Positions 32,060 through 40,559 of a DNA stretch of 64,000 nucleotides are shown in pieces. This stretch comes from Actinospica acidithermotolerans (GTDB lineage Bacteria > Actinomycetota > Actinomycetes > Streptomycetales > Catenulisporaceae). The notes beneath the pieces were generated by a model. That model worked only from the letters and a program-made list of their open reading frames with translations. It ran no database searches and was not told the origin of the DNA. Made by a program: the position numbers and the translations under genes. The stretch is taken from positions 1 to 64,000 of the forward strand of contig NZ_JAGSOH010000002.1 of NCBI RefSeq assembly GCF_018139625.1, read 5' to 3'. Numbering within the stretch: position 1 is the first letter of the stretch; every line of letters starts with the position of its first letter.

Positions 32060-33286
32060 TTAGTTGGCCCGCGCCAGCTGCGCGGCGCGTTCCCGGGACC
32101 AGGCGTCCGCGGCCAGCACCGCCTCCAGGCTGAGCTCGGCCCGGCCGACCCGGTCCGGCGAGGCCTCGTGCTCGGCGACGACGGCCGCGACGGTGTCCAC
32201 GATCGCGGTGAACGGGATGCGGCCCTCCAGGAAGGCGTAGACGCAGGCCTCGTTGGCGCCGTTGAAGACCGCCGTGCTGGTGCCGCCCTGCTCGCCGACG
32301 TGCTTGGCCAGCTCCACCGCCGGGAAGGCCTCGTTGTCCAGCGGGAAGAACTGCCAGGTCGCGGGCTGGGTCCAGTCGCAGGCCGGGGCCGCGTCGGCGA
32401 CCCGCTCCGGCCAGCCCATGCCGAGCGCGATCGGGATGCGCATGTCCGGCGGCGAGGCCTGGGCGAGCGTCGAGCCGTCGGCGAACTCGACCATCGAGTG
32501 CACCACCGAGGTGGGGTGCACCACGACCTCGATCCGGTCGAAGGGCACGTCGTAGAGCAGGTGCGCCTCGATGACCTCGAGACCCTTGTTGACGAGAGTG
32601 GCCGAGTTGATCGTGACCAGCGGCCCCATCGCCCACGTCGGGTGGGCCAGCGCCTGATCCGGCGTCACGTCGTGCAGCTCCTCGCGCTTGCGGCCGCGGA
32701 ACGGCCCGCCGCTCGCGGTCACGATCAGCTTGCGCACCTCGGCGGCGGCACCGCCGCGCAGGCACTGCGCGAGCGCCGAGTGCTCCGAGTCCACCGCGAC
32801 GATCTGCCCCGGCGCGGCCAGCGACGTGACCAGGTCGCCGCCGATGATCAGCGACTCCTTGTTGGCGAGCGCGAGCGTCCGGCCCGCCTTGAGGGCGGCG
32901 AGCGTGGCGAGCAGGCCGGCCGCGCCCTCGATGCCGTTGAGCACGACGTCGCAGTCGTACGCCGCGAGCTGCGCCACGCTGTCCGGCCCGGCCAGCAACC
33001 GCGGCACCCGCGCGTCCCCGGTGCTGTAGCCGCGCCGCTGCGCCTCCGCGTACAGCTCGAGCTGGAGGTCCTCGGCCGCCGTCCCCTTGGCCACCGCGAC
33101 CGCCTCGACTCCGAGGTCGAGGGCCTGCTGGGCGAGCAGGCGCGGGTTCTTGCCGCCCGCAGCCAGCGCGACGACGCGGAAGCGGTCCGGGTTGCGCAGG
33201 ACGACGTCGATGGCCTGGGTGCCGATGGAGCCGGTGGAGCCGAGGATGACGATCCGCCTGGGGCTGGAGGAGGAGCTCGAAGTCAT
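32060..33286 (-). CDS. dxr: 1-deoxy-D-xylulose 5-phosphate reductoisomerase
   Basis: A 408-residue NADPH enzyme, second step of the MEP pathway. ATG 33286 ([16 protein letters not shown]) is preferred to an upstream in-frame ATG because GGGAG precedes it. '[17 protein letters not shown]' binds NADPH; '[14 protein letters not shown]', '[11 protein letters not shown]' and 'ASGGPFRG' form the metal and substrate site. Separated by 157 bases from rseP downstream and divergent from the AfsA-like gene. Confidence 0.96.
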   Translation of the reverse strand: MTSSSSSSPRRIVILGSTGSIGTQAIDVVLRNPDRFRVVALAAGGKNPRLLAQQALDLGVEAVAVAKGTAAEDLQLELYAEAQRRGYSTGDARVPRLLAGPDSVAQLAAYDCDVVLNGIEGAAGLLATLAALKAGRTLALANKESLIIGGDLVTSLAAPGQIVAVDSEHSALAQCLRGGAAAEVRKLIVTASGGPFRGRKREELHDVTPDQALAHPTWAMGPLVTINSATLVNKGLEVIEAHLLYDVPFDRIEVVVHPTSVVHSMVEFADGSTLAQASPPDMRIPIALGMGWPERVADAAPACDWTQPATWQFFPLDNEAFPAVELAKHVGEQGGTSTAVFNGANEACVYAFLEGRIPFTAIVDTVAAVVAEHEASPDRVGRAELSLEAVLAADAWSRERAAQLARAN

Positions 33287-33366
33287 GGCCTCATTCTCCC
33301 GCAGCCCCCGGTGCGGACCAACCGGCGGATCCCGGCCGGCGGCCACGGCGAGTCAGCGCCCGAATT

Positions 33367-33388
33367 CGACTACAAGTCGTTTATATAT
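33367..33388 (+). promoter_or_regulatory. AT-rich promoter and small palindrome of the AfsA-like gene
   Basis: TATATA-type -10 sequence at 33382-33387 lies 5-10 bases before the ATG at 33393, and no ribosome-binding site is visible, so the transcript may be leaderless. Just upstream, CGACT-aca-AGTCG (33367-33379) is a perfect 5-base inverted repeat, a possible operator. It is a conspicuously AT-rich patch in GC-rich surroundings. Confidence 0.45.
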
Positions 33389-33392
33389 CCGC

Positions 33393-34319
33393 ATGACCCA
33401 CACCACCGACGTCGACCTGCTCGCCCACCCCGCGCCGAACCGCTCGGCGCTGGCCGCCCGCGGCTTCGTCGCCCGGCTGTCCCGGAGCCAGATCCTGCTC
33501 TCGGACGTGCGCCGGGCCGGCCCCGACGCCTTCCGGGCCAAGGCCCAGTGGCCGCGCACCCGCGCCGCCTTCGAGCGCCGCTCCCCCGGCACCGAGCGGC
33601 ACGACCCGCTGCTCGTCGCGGAGACCCTGCGCCAGCTCGGCACCTACCTCCCGCTGCGCTGCTACGGCGTGGCGGCGGACTCCCGGGTGCTGATCGAGGA
33701 GCTGCGCTTCGACATCACCCCGCACGCTGACGGCGACGGCGCGCCGAGGCCGTATCAGGGCACGGAGGTGACGTGCAACGCCGCCGTGGACAGGGGACCG
33801 GCGCCCCCGGGAGCCGACAGGCTCCGCAACCTCGCTCTGAAGGTCTCGCTCTCCGCGGGCGGACGCGAATTCGCCCGTGCCGACGGCGTGGCACGGATGC
33901 TGAGCCCCGCCGCGTACCGCGCCGTCCGCACCCGGACGCCCGCTCCGTCGGCGGGCGACAGCCCGCGCCTCACACCGGTGGACCCCGGCCGCGTGGGCGT
34001 GACGCGGACTCAGGACGTCCTGGTCGCCGTGGACGCGCGGGGCGCGGTACGCGTCGCACCCGCCGACCCGCACCACCCGTTCTTCCACGACCACCCGAGC
34101 GACCACATGACCGGCATGGTGCTGGTCGGAGCCGTCCAGCAGACCGCCGCCCTGCACGCGAACGAGCCGAACCTGCGGATGCGCAGCTGCACTGTGCGCG
34201 CCCTGCGCTTCACCGAGCCGACCCCGCCCGCGACGGTGGAGTTCGGCCCCGACGGTCGCTTCGAGATCCGCCAGCGCGGAACCGTCACCGCCACCGGCGA
34301 GGCCGCATTCGAGCTCTAG
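33393..34319 (+). CDS. AfsA/ScbA-type gamma-butyrolactone biosynthesis protein
   Basis: A 308-residue protein with two AfsA hotdog repeats. The first (about residues 40-165) contains 'RHDPLLVAETLRQLGTYLP' and 'LRCYGVA', and the second (about 210-300) contains 'HPFFHDHPSDHMTGMVLVGAVQQTA'. These are the recognised signatures of AfsA, ScbA and BarX, which join a beta-keto acyl chain to dihydroxyacetone phosphate to start synthesis of butyrolactone signals. No TetR-type receptor or reductase gene is adjacent, so it is a solitary copy. The 3' end is repeated four times downstream. ATG 33393 is the first start after an AT-rich promoter-like patch. Confidence 0.85.
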   Translation: MTHTTDVDLLAHPAPNRSALAARGFVARLSRSQILLSDVRRAGPDAFRAKAQWPRTRAAFERRSPGTERHDPLLVAETLRQLGTYLPLRCYGVAADSRVLIEELRFDITPHADGDGAPRPYQGTEVTCNAAVDRGPAPPGADRLRNLALKVSLSAGGREFARADGVARMLSPAAYRAVRTRTPAPSAGDSPRLTPVDPGRVGVTRTQDVLVAVDARGAVRVAPADPHHPFFHDHPSDHMTGMVLVGAVQQTAALHANEPNLRMRSCTVRALRFTEPTPPATVEFGPDGRFEIRQRGTVTATGEAAFEL

Positions 34320-34506
34320 CACGCGCTGCGGAGCGAGCCCGAGCCGACGCCGGCCGTGATTCGAGCTCTAGCACGCGCTGCGGAGCCCGAGCCGACGCCG
34401 GCCGTGATTCGAGCTCTAGCACGCGCTGCGGAGCCCGAGCCGACGCCGGCCGTGATTCGAGCTCTAGCACGCGCTGCGGAGCGAGCTCGAGCCGACGCCG
34501 GCCGTA
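34307..34506. repeat. Four tandem copies of the AfsA-like gene's 3' end
   Basis: Units at 34307-34358 (52 bp), 34359-34406 (48), 34407-34454 (48) and 34455-34506 (52). The 52-bp forms carry an extra GAGC-type tetranucleotide. Each begins with ATTCGAGCTCTAG; in the first copy this includes the last codons and TAG stop of the gene. The copies are contiguous with no spacers and no gene in them. Confidence 0.93.
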
Positions 34507-34516
34507 GCCCCAGGCA

Positions 34517-34566
34517 GGGATCGAGCCCTGAAGCCGGGCACCCAGAATCCGGGCTCGATCCCTTTT
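34517..34566 (+). terminator. Rho-independent terminator of the AfsA-like gene
   Basis: GGGATCGAGCCC (34517-34528) pairs perfectly with GGGCTCGATCCC (34551-34562), with a 22-base loop, followed by TTTT (34563-34566). Confidence 0.85.
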
Positions 34567-34596
34567 CCCTGCAGGTCGAATTCCCTACAGGTCGAT
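34565..34596. repeat. Two tandem 16-base units at the 3' end of the aldehyde dehydrogenase gene
   Basis: Units 34565-34580 and 34581-34596 match at 14 of 16 positions. The right unit contains the stop codon of the minus-strand gene (complement of 34585-34587); the left unit repeats the same sequence downstream of it, with CTG instead of CTA at the stop. Confidence 0.75.
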
Positions 34597-36030
34597 GCCG
34601 GTCAGGACGAGGACGCGCTCGTAGGTGTAGTCCGCCATGGCGTACTTGACGCCCTCGCGGCCCACGCCGGAGTTCTTGGTGCCGCCGTACGGCATCTGGT
34701 CGGCGCGGAAGCTCGGCACGTCGCCGACGATGACGCCGCCGACCTCGAGCTCGCGGTGCGCGCGGAACGCGGCCTGGATGTCGTGCGTGAACACGCCCGC
34801 CTGCAGGCCGAACTGCGAGTCGTTGACGAGCTTGAACGCCTCGTCGGTGCCCTCGACGCGCTGCAGCACGAGCACCGGGCCGAAGACCTCCTCGCGCACG
34901 ACCTTCGCGTCCGCGGGGACGTCGGCGAGCACGGTCGGCGCGTAGCTCGCGCCCTCGCGCTTGCCGCCGGCCAGCAGCGTCGCGCCCGCGGCGACGGCCT
35001 CGTCGACCCACTGCTCGACGCGCTCCGCCGCGGCCTCGCTGACCAGCGGGCCGACGTCGGTGCCCGGGTCGGTCGGGTCGCCGACGCCCTGCCGGCCGAC
35101 CGCCTCGACGATCTTCCCGACGAGCCGGTCGTAGACCGCGGCGTCGGCGATCACGCGCTGCACCGAGATGCAGGACTGGCCGGCCTGGTAGTTGCTGAAG
35201 GTGGCGATGCGGTTGGCGGCCCAGTCGAGGTCGGCCTCGGAGGAGTAGTCGGCGAGCACGACCGCCGCGGCGTTGCCGCCGAGCTCCAGGGTGACGTGCT
35301 TGTGCGGGGCCTGGCCCTGGATCAGCTCGCCGACCACGGTCGAGCCGGTGAACGAGATGACCGGCAGCCGCGGGTCCTCGTTCAGCGCGGCCATCCGCTC
35401 GTTCGGCACCGGCAGGATCGACCAGGACCCGGCGGGAAGGTCGGTCTCGGCCAGCAGCTCGCCGATCAGCAGCCCGGAAAGCGGCGTGGCCGGGGCCGGC
35501 TTGAGCAGGATCGGCGCGCCGACGGCGATGGCCGGGGCCACCTTGTGCGCGGCCAGGTTCAGCGGGAAGTTGAACGGCGAGATGCCGAGCACCGCGCCCT
35601 TGGCGAAGCGCCGCACGATCGCCGCCCGGCCGGTGGCCGCGGCGTCGGTGTCCAGCCGCTGCAGCTCGCCGCCGAAGCGGCGGGTCTCCTCCGCGGCCCA
35701 GCGGAACACCGATACGGCCCGGCCGACCTCGGCCTTCGCCCACTTGACCGGCTTGCCGTTCTCCGCGGTGATCAGCGCCGCGATCTCCTCGCTGCGCTCG
35801 CCGAGCCGCCTGGCCACGTGGTCGAGCGCCGCGGCCCGCGCGTGCGCGGGCAGCGCCCCGGCCGTCGCGACCGCCGAGTGCGCCGCCGCCACCGCCTCCT
35901 CGACCTGGGCGTCGGTGGGGATCGAGACCTCGGCGATCGTCTCGCCGGTGTACGGGTTGACGACCGGGAAGGACCCGGAGCCGGTGGCCGGACGCCCGGC
36001 GAGCCAGAAACTGCGCGGTTCGGTGGACAC
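34585..36030 (-). CDS. NAD(P)-dependent aldehyde dehydrogenase
   Basis: A 481-residue member of the superfamily. GTG 36030 with GGGAG upstream is preferred to a start at 36084. It has 'ISPFNFPLNLAAHKVAPA', 'ISFTGSTVVGELI', the general-base region 'VTLELGGNAAAVVLADYS' and the catalytic-cysteine region 'QAGQSCISVQRV'. The FNFP and GGNA variants are those of the lactaldehyde/phosphonoacetaldehyde/non-phosphorylating GAPDH-like subgroup rather than betaine aldehyde dehydrogenases. No operon partner is adjacent, so its substrate is uncertain; a role in the nearby GABA/polyamine genes is possible. Confidence 0.85.
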   Translation of the reverse strand: MSTEPRSFWLAGRPATGSGSFPVVNPYTGETIAEVSIPTDAQVEEAVAAAHSAVATAGALPAHARAAALDHVARRLGERSEEIAALITAENGKPVKWAKAEVGRAVSVFRWAAEETRRFGGELQRLDTDAAATGRAAIVRRFAKGAVLGISPFNFPLNLAAHKVAPAIAVGAPILLKPAPATPLSGLLIGELLAETDLPAGSWSILPVPNERMAALNEDPRLPVISFTGSTVVGELIQGQAPHKHVTLELGGNAAAVVLADYSSEADLDWAANRIATFSNYQAGQSCISVQRVIADAAVYDRLVGKIVEAVGRQGVGDPTDPGTDVGPLVSEAAAERVEQWVDEAVAAGATLLAGGKREGASYAPTVLADVPADAKVVREEVFGPVLVLQRVEGTDEAFKLVNDSQFGLQAGVFTHDIQAAFRAHRELEVGGVIVGDVPSFRADQMPYGGTKNSGVGREGVKYAMADYTYERVLVLTGIDL

Positions 36031-36122
36031 GTGGCACTCCCTCAAGACGGCGGCGATCTCCTTGGCCACATTAGTTCGCCGCATCCCGCGTGTCGCGCTA
36101 CAGGTTGCAGCCTAAAAGCGGC

Positions 36123-38141
36123 CTACGCCCTCAAGTTGACGAGCACCGGGGGCGTCCTTATTCCATCCGGGGTCGCGAGCGAGATCAGCGCGTGCCCGAC
36201 CGGGACCTCGTTGATGATGTCCGAGGGCGACCACACGTACCGCTCCACGGCCCTCGTGGAGACCGCGCGGTTGTACTGCGTGCTGGTCGAGCCGGTCAGC
36301 GACTGCACGACGGACTTCTCGCCGCCGCGGCCGAAGCGGCCCGGCGAGCCCGGCGTGGACATGTGGCCGGAGGTCGTGGTCGTCGCGGTGCCGGTGGTCA
36401 CGGTCGTCTCCGCGGCCCACGACGTGCCCCAGTAGTCCGCGAAGTAGCGCGCGTCCGCGGGCTCGACGCCGGCGAACACCGCCTTGCAGCCGGTGCCGGT
36501 GAACACGGCCGAGCGCAGGTGCTCGGGGAACTGGGCGAGGGACTGGGCCAGCAGCACGATCCCCGCGTTCGCCGCGCGGGCCCGCTGCAGGCCCTGGACG
36601 ACGTACTCGTCGACGAAGCGGCCCGCCTCGTCCACGATCAGGCCCTTGAAGACCTCGCGGTTCGCCTCGGGCGCCGCGACCACCTGCACGAACTGCGCGA
36701 TGGCGAGCCGGGCGAGGATCCGCGCCGCCTGCGGCGAGCTGCCCTCCGGAAGCGCGATCCGCACCCGCAGCGGCCGGTCGATGTCGCGCATCGAGAACTT
36801 GCGCGGCCGGCCGTCGAACAGGTCGATCAGCTGCGGCCGGTCGAGCAGCCGCAACCGCTCGTTGAGCAGCGGCACCGGGCTCTGCGTCTGCACCAGGTCG
36901 AGCAGCTCGCGCAGCAGCGGGTAGCGGCCGTTGCGCTCGTGGAACTCCGCGATGACCGTGTAGAGCGTGTTGCGGGCCGCCGAGTCCACGGCCGGGTCGT
37001 GCACCGCGGTGTCCGGCGGGAGCACCGCGCCGGCCAGCCGGTCCGCCGCCTCCTCGGGCCCGCTCGCGCCGCCGAACAGGTCGAAGCCCCATGATCCAGG
37101 ACCGGGCTCCGCGTTCGGGTCGATGTCCACGTCGAAGAAGTCCGGCAGCTGCCGCGCGTCGAAGGCGGAACCGGTCGGGTCGATCACGACGACCGAGGCC
37201 ATCCCGACGAGGGTCTGCAGGCCGAGCAGCTCGATGATCGGCCGCGCGAAGGAGCGCGTCTTTCCGGCTCCGGGCGGCCCGACCACCAGCATCGAGGTGC
37301 GCAGGACCTCGGTGTCGAGCGCGAACCACTCCTTCTGGTGGGTCGCGGGGTTCCGGTCCGTCTCCGCGGCCACGCCGAGCCGGGCCTGGCCGGTGACCAG
37401 GTCGTGCTGCACGAGCCGCGGCATCGGCAGGTCGCGCTGGCCGGAGGAGTGCAGGAACGCGCCGCCGCCCTGCTCCTGGATCGCCACCGCTATCGGCTCG
37501 AGCTCGGCCAGGCCGTTCTGCCGCGCCGTGCGCTGCACGACCCGCGCCACCCGGACGTAGTCCACGTCCGTCAGCTCGCCGGTGGCGACCTCCTCGTCGA
37601 GCCGCCGCGCGGCGTCCGCGAAGCCCGCCTCGCGCAGGTCGGCCCACAGGTCGGGGCGCGGCTTGGGCACCGGGGCCGGCGGCTTCGGCTCGGGCCGGTA
37701 CCGGAGCCAGAGCCAGCGCGCGACGATGTGCCAGCGGCCGTAGCCGCCGACGCCGACCAGGACGATCAGCAGGGCGAGGACGTTGTCCGCCGGAAGCTTG
37801 AGGTAGGACAGCAGCAGCCCGAGCGGTAGCAGCGCCGCCAGGTAGATCGGCAGGAAGAGGTAGAGCGCGAGCCGGGCCCGGCGCCAGATGTGCGGTTCGA
37901 GCGGACCGGGCCGGCCGCCCTCGCTTTCATCCGGGTTGCGGCCGTAGGCGAACACGCCGGGCGCGTCGAGCACGCGGTCGCCGTGCACCCAGCTGACCAG
38001 GTCGGGCCGGGTCCGCTCGGTCCAGGCCGAGCCGGTCCAGTAGCGCAACTGCGGCGAGCCGCTCGGACACGGGTACCAGCCCTCCGGCATCCGCTGCCGC
38101 CGCGGCCCCGCTACCGCGGAAACGCCGTCCTCCACCGCCAC
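36123..38141 (-). CDS. DUF2510-containing VirD4/TraD-like membrane ATPase
   Basis: A 672-residue protein from GTG 38141, with GGGGAG upstream. Residues 15-50 form a DUF2510 motif ('GWYPCPSG...RYWTGSAWTER'). Two hydrophobic helices follow (about 95-145). The ATPase core has Walker A 'VVGPPGAGKTRSFARP' (about residue 285), 'VVVIDPTGSAFDA', and Walker B 'GLIVDEAGRFVDEY' (about residue 500), followed by 'GIVLLAQSLAQFPEHLRSAVF' as in TraG/VirD4 coupling proteins. Such proteins move DNA or protein through type IV channels, but no relaxase, pilin or channel gene is near. It may have a housekeeping role or be a remnant of an integrated element. Confidence 0.8.
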   Translation of the reverse strand: MAVEDGVSAVAGPRRQRMPEGWYPCPSGSPQLRYWTGSAWTERTRPDLVSWVHGDRVLDAPGVFAYGRNPDESEGGRPGPLEPHIWRRARLALYLFLPIYLAALLPLGLLLSYLKLPADNVLALLIVLVGVGGYGRWHIVARWLWLRYRPEPKPPAPVPKPRPDLWADLREAGFADAARRLDEEVATGELTDVDYVRVARVVQRTARQNGLAELEPIAVAIQEQGGGAFLHSSGQRDLPMPRLVQHDLVTGQARLGVAAETDRNPATHQKEWFALDTEVLRTSMLVVGPPGAGKTRSFARPIIELLGLQTLVGMASVVVIDPTGSAFDARQLPDFFDVDIDPNAEPGPGSWGFDLFGGASGPEEAADRLAGAVLPPDTAVHDPAVDSAARNTLYTVIAEFHERNGRYPLLRELLDLVQTQSPVPLLNERLRLLDRPQLIDLFDGRPRKFSMRDIDRPLRVRIALPEGSSPQAARILARLAIAQFVQVVAAPEANREVFKGLIVDEAGRFVDEYVVQGLQRARAANAGIVLLAQSLAQFPEHLRSAVFTGTGCKAVFAGVEPADARYFADYWGTSWAAETTVTTGTATTTTSGHMSTPGSPGRFGRGGEKSVVQSLTGSTSTQYNRAVSTRAVERYVWSPSDIINEVPVGHALISLATPDGIRTPPVLVNLRA

Positions 38142-38202
38142 AGTGACTCTCCCCTGCCTGACGACCTGTCGAGTCGATCGTATCGATCGGGCGCCGGGAT
38201 GG

Positions 38203-38263
38203 GAGGTGTAGACACTGTGCGAAGGAACGTCCGGATTTTGGCGACGATCTGCGAGGTGTAGAC
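38203..38263 (+). promoter_or_regulatory. Direct repeats upstream of gabT
   Basis: GAGGTGTAGAC occurs at 38203-38213 and 38253-38263, exactly 50 bases apart. A TAnnnT hexamer (TACTGT, 38279-38284) lies downstream, placing the second copy near the -35 position. They may be sites for an activator such as the PucR regulator, but this is not established. Confidence 0.35.
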
Positions 38264-38336
38264 CGCTGCGACCTCGGCTACTGTCGATGCCGAGCCCCTC
38301 GCAGTCGGCGCTTTTCCACGGAATGGAGTCCCAGCT

Positions 38337-39698
38337 ATGTCCGCGCTCTCCCACGGTGGTCCCACGCTCCCGCAGGAGCGCCGCCTCGTCACCGAGATTC
38401 CGGGCCCGCTCTCGCGGGAGCTGTTCGAGCGGCGCAACGCCGTCGTGGCGAACGGCGTCTCGACGACCCTGCCGGTGTTCGTCACTCAGGCGGGCGGCGG
38501 CGTCGTGGTGGACGTGGACGGCAACTCGCTGATCGACTTCGGTTCCGGCATCGCTGTGACCAGCGTCGGCAACAGCGCCGAGGCCGTGGTCAACCGCGCG
38601 GGCGAGCAGCTGCGGCGGTTCACCCACACCTGCTTCATGGTCACCCCCTACGAGTCCTACGTCGCGGTCTGCGAGCAGCTGGCCGAGCTGACCCCGGGCG
38701 ATCACCCGAAGAAGTCGGCGCTGTTCAACTCGGGCGCGGAGGCCGTGGAGAACGCGGTGAAGATCGCCCGCTCCTACACCAAGCGGCAGGCCGTCGTCGT
38801 GTTCGACCACGGCTACCACGGCCGGACCAACCTGACGATGGCCCTGACGGCGAAGAACATGCCGTACAAGGACGGCTTCGGCCCCTTCGCCCCCGAGGTC
38901 TACCGGATGCCGATGGCCTACCCCTTCCACTGGCCGACCGGGCCGGAGAACTGCGCCGAGGAGGCCGCGGCGCAGGTGATCTCGCAGATCGAGAAGCAGG
39001 TCGGCGCGACGAACGTGGCCGCCGTCGTGATCGAGCCGATCCAGGGCGAGGGCGGGTTCATCGAGCCGCCGCTCGGCTTCCTGCCGCGCATCGCCGAGTT
39101 CTGCACGGCGAACGGGATCGTGTTCATCGCGGACGAGATCCAGACCGGCTTCTGCCGCACCGGCGACTGGTTCGCCGTCGAGCACGAGGGCGTCGTGCCC
39201 GACCTGATCACCACCGCGAAGGGGCTGGCCGGCGGCCTGCCGCTGGCCGGCGTCACCGGCCGCGCCGAGATCATGGACGCCGCGCACGCCGGCGGCCTCG
39301 GCGGCACCTACGGCGGCAACCCGGTCGCCTGCGCGGGCGCGCTCGGCGCGATCGAGACGATGCGCGGCCAGGACCTGCCCGCCGCCGCCCGCCGGATCGG
39401 CGAGATCATGCTGCCCCGGCTGAACAAGATGGCCGCCCGCTTCCCGCAGATCGGCGACGTGCGCGGCCGCGGCGCGATGATCGCGGTCGAGCTGGTCAAG
39501 CCGGGCACCAAGGAGCCGGACGCCGCGCTGACCGGGCAGATCGCCAAGGCCTGCCACGCGCAGGGCGTGATCGTGCTGACCTGCGGCACCTACGGGAATG
39601 TGCTGCGCTTCCTGCCGCCGCTGGTGATCGGCGAGGACCTGCTGACCGAGGGCTTGGACGTCATCGAGGGCGCCTTCGAGCAGCTCACCGCCGCCTGA
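38337..39698 (+). CDS. gabT: 4-aminobutyrate-2-oxoglutarate aminotransferase
   Basis: A 453-residue class III aminotransferase. The PLP lysine lies in 'ITTAKGLAGGLPLAGV'; upstream are 'FIADEIQTGFCRTG', 'VVIEPIQGEGGFIEPP' and 'FNSGAEAVENAVKIAR', all diagnostic of GabT. It converts GABA and 2-oxoglutarate to succinate semialdehyde and glutamate, the step after gamma-aminobutyraldehyde oxidation. GGAG precedes the ATG. I recall gabT occupying a comparable position, between rlmN and dxr, in Streptomyces coelicolor; this was not checked. Confidence 0.92.
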   Translation: MSALSHGGPTLPQERRLVTEIPGPLSRELFERRNAVVANGVSTTLPVFVTQAGGGVVVDVDGNSLIDFGSGIAVTSVGNSAEAVVNRAGEQLRRFTHTCFMVTPYESYVAVCEQLAELTPGDHPKKSALFNSGAEAVENAVKIARSYTKRQAVVVFDHGYHGRTNLTMALTAKNMPYKDGFGPFAPEVYRMPMAYPFHWPTGPENCAEEAAAQVISQIEKQVGATNVAAVVIEPIQGEGGFIEPPLGFLPRIAEFCTANGIVFIADEIQTGFCRTGDWFAVEHEGVVPDLITTAKGLAGGLPLAGVTGRAEIMDAAHAGGLGGTYGGNPVACAGALGAIETMRGQDLPAAARRIGEIMLPRLNKMAARFPQIGDVRGRGAMIAVELVKPGTKEPDAALTGQIAKACHAQGVIVLTCGTYGNVLRFLPPLVIGEDLLTEGLDVIEGAFEQLTAA

Positions 39699-39890
39699 GC
39701 GGAGCGATGAGCCCCACCCGCGCATTGCCCGGTGCGCAGACGCGGGCGCCCGCGTAGCGGGAGGATCCAGGTGGTTCAGACGGTTGGGCCCGGAGTCGGC
39801 GGCTCGGAGACGAGAAGCCGGCGCCGGGCTTTTCGGTACCCGCGCCCGGCTGACCGCCCCGACCTGCCCGAGGGCGTAGGGTCTGGGGCG

Positions 39891-40559
39891 ATGATCGAGT
39901 CCCGCGCCCGCGCTGCCCGGCCGACCTGGTGGATCGCGCCGGGCGCGCTGCTGTGCCTGTTCGGGCTGCTGACCTGGCAGGTGGTCACGCACGGCCCGCT
40001 GACCAGGCTCGACCTGCACGTGCGCGACGGGATTCAAGACGCCGCCACCTCCTCGGGGCTGGAATGGCTCGCGGCCTTCGGCCGCGGCTGTGCGAATCTC
40101 GGGGATCAGGCTCCGGCGATCCTGAGCCTGGCGGTCGCGGCCCTGCTCGCCGTCTGGCGCGACCGCTCCCGGCGGCCGGCGCTGCTGGCCGTGGCGGCCT
40201 GGATCGTGCTGGCCACGGTGATTCCGCTGAAGATCTGGGTCGGCCGGCCGGGCCCGGGCGAGGTCACCCTCGGCAACGCGGCACTCGGCTTCTTCCCCTC
40301 CGGCCACACGGCGGACGCGGTCTGCTGCTATGTCACGGCCGCCTATGTGCTCGGCCTGTTCGTCTGGACGAGCCGACTCGCGCGGCGGGTGCTCGGCGGC
40401 ATCGCCGTACTGCTGCTGGTGTTGACGATCTTCGGGCTGCTCTGGTCGAACTACCACTGGCTGACGGACATCCTGGGCTCGCTCTGCTGGTGCGGCGCCT
40501 GGCTGCTGGTGTTGAGGCATGTCGATCAGGCCAGGGCGTATCCGCGCGGCAGCCGGTAG
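39891..40559 (+). CDS. PAP2-family membrane phosphatase
   Basis: A 222-residue membrane protein from ATG 39891. The three phosphatase motifs are complete: 'KIWVGRPGPGE' (K-x6-RP type), 'FFPSGHTADAV' (PSGH) and 'SNYHWLTDILG' (catalytic His/Asp). Five to six helices surround them. Such enzymes remove phosphate from lipid phosphates such as undecaprenyl diphosphate or phosphatidic acid. Its last 34 bases overlap the converging AbiEi-like gene. Confidence 0.88.
   Translation: MIESRARAARPTWWIAPGALLCLFGLLTWQVVTHGPLTRLDLHVRDGIQDAATSSGLEWLAAFGRGCANLGDQAPAILSLAVAALLAVWRDRSRRPALLAVAAWIVLATVIPLKIWVGRPGPGEVTLGNAALGFFPSGHTADAVCCYVTAAYVLGLFVWTSRLARRVLGGIAVLLLVLTIFGLLWSNYHWLTDILGSLCWCGAWLLVLRHVDQARAYPRGSR

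Noticed and set aside
34307-34506. Tandem repeats as a CRISPR array or integron-like array
   Set aside because: Copies are directly contiguous with no spacers, and the first contains a gene's stop codon; no cas or integrase genes are present.
34356-34506. A repeat protein with 16-residue units read through the AfsA 3' repeats
   Set aside because: Only the two 48-bp units keep frame; the 52-bp units break it, there is no ribosome-binding site, and it is explained by duplication of a gene end.
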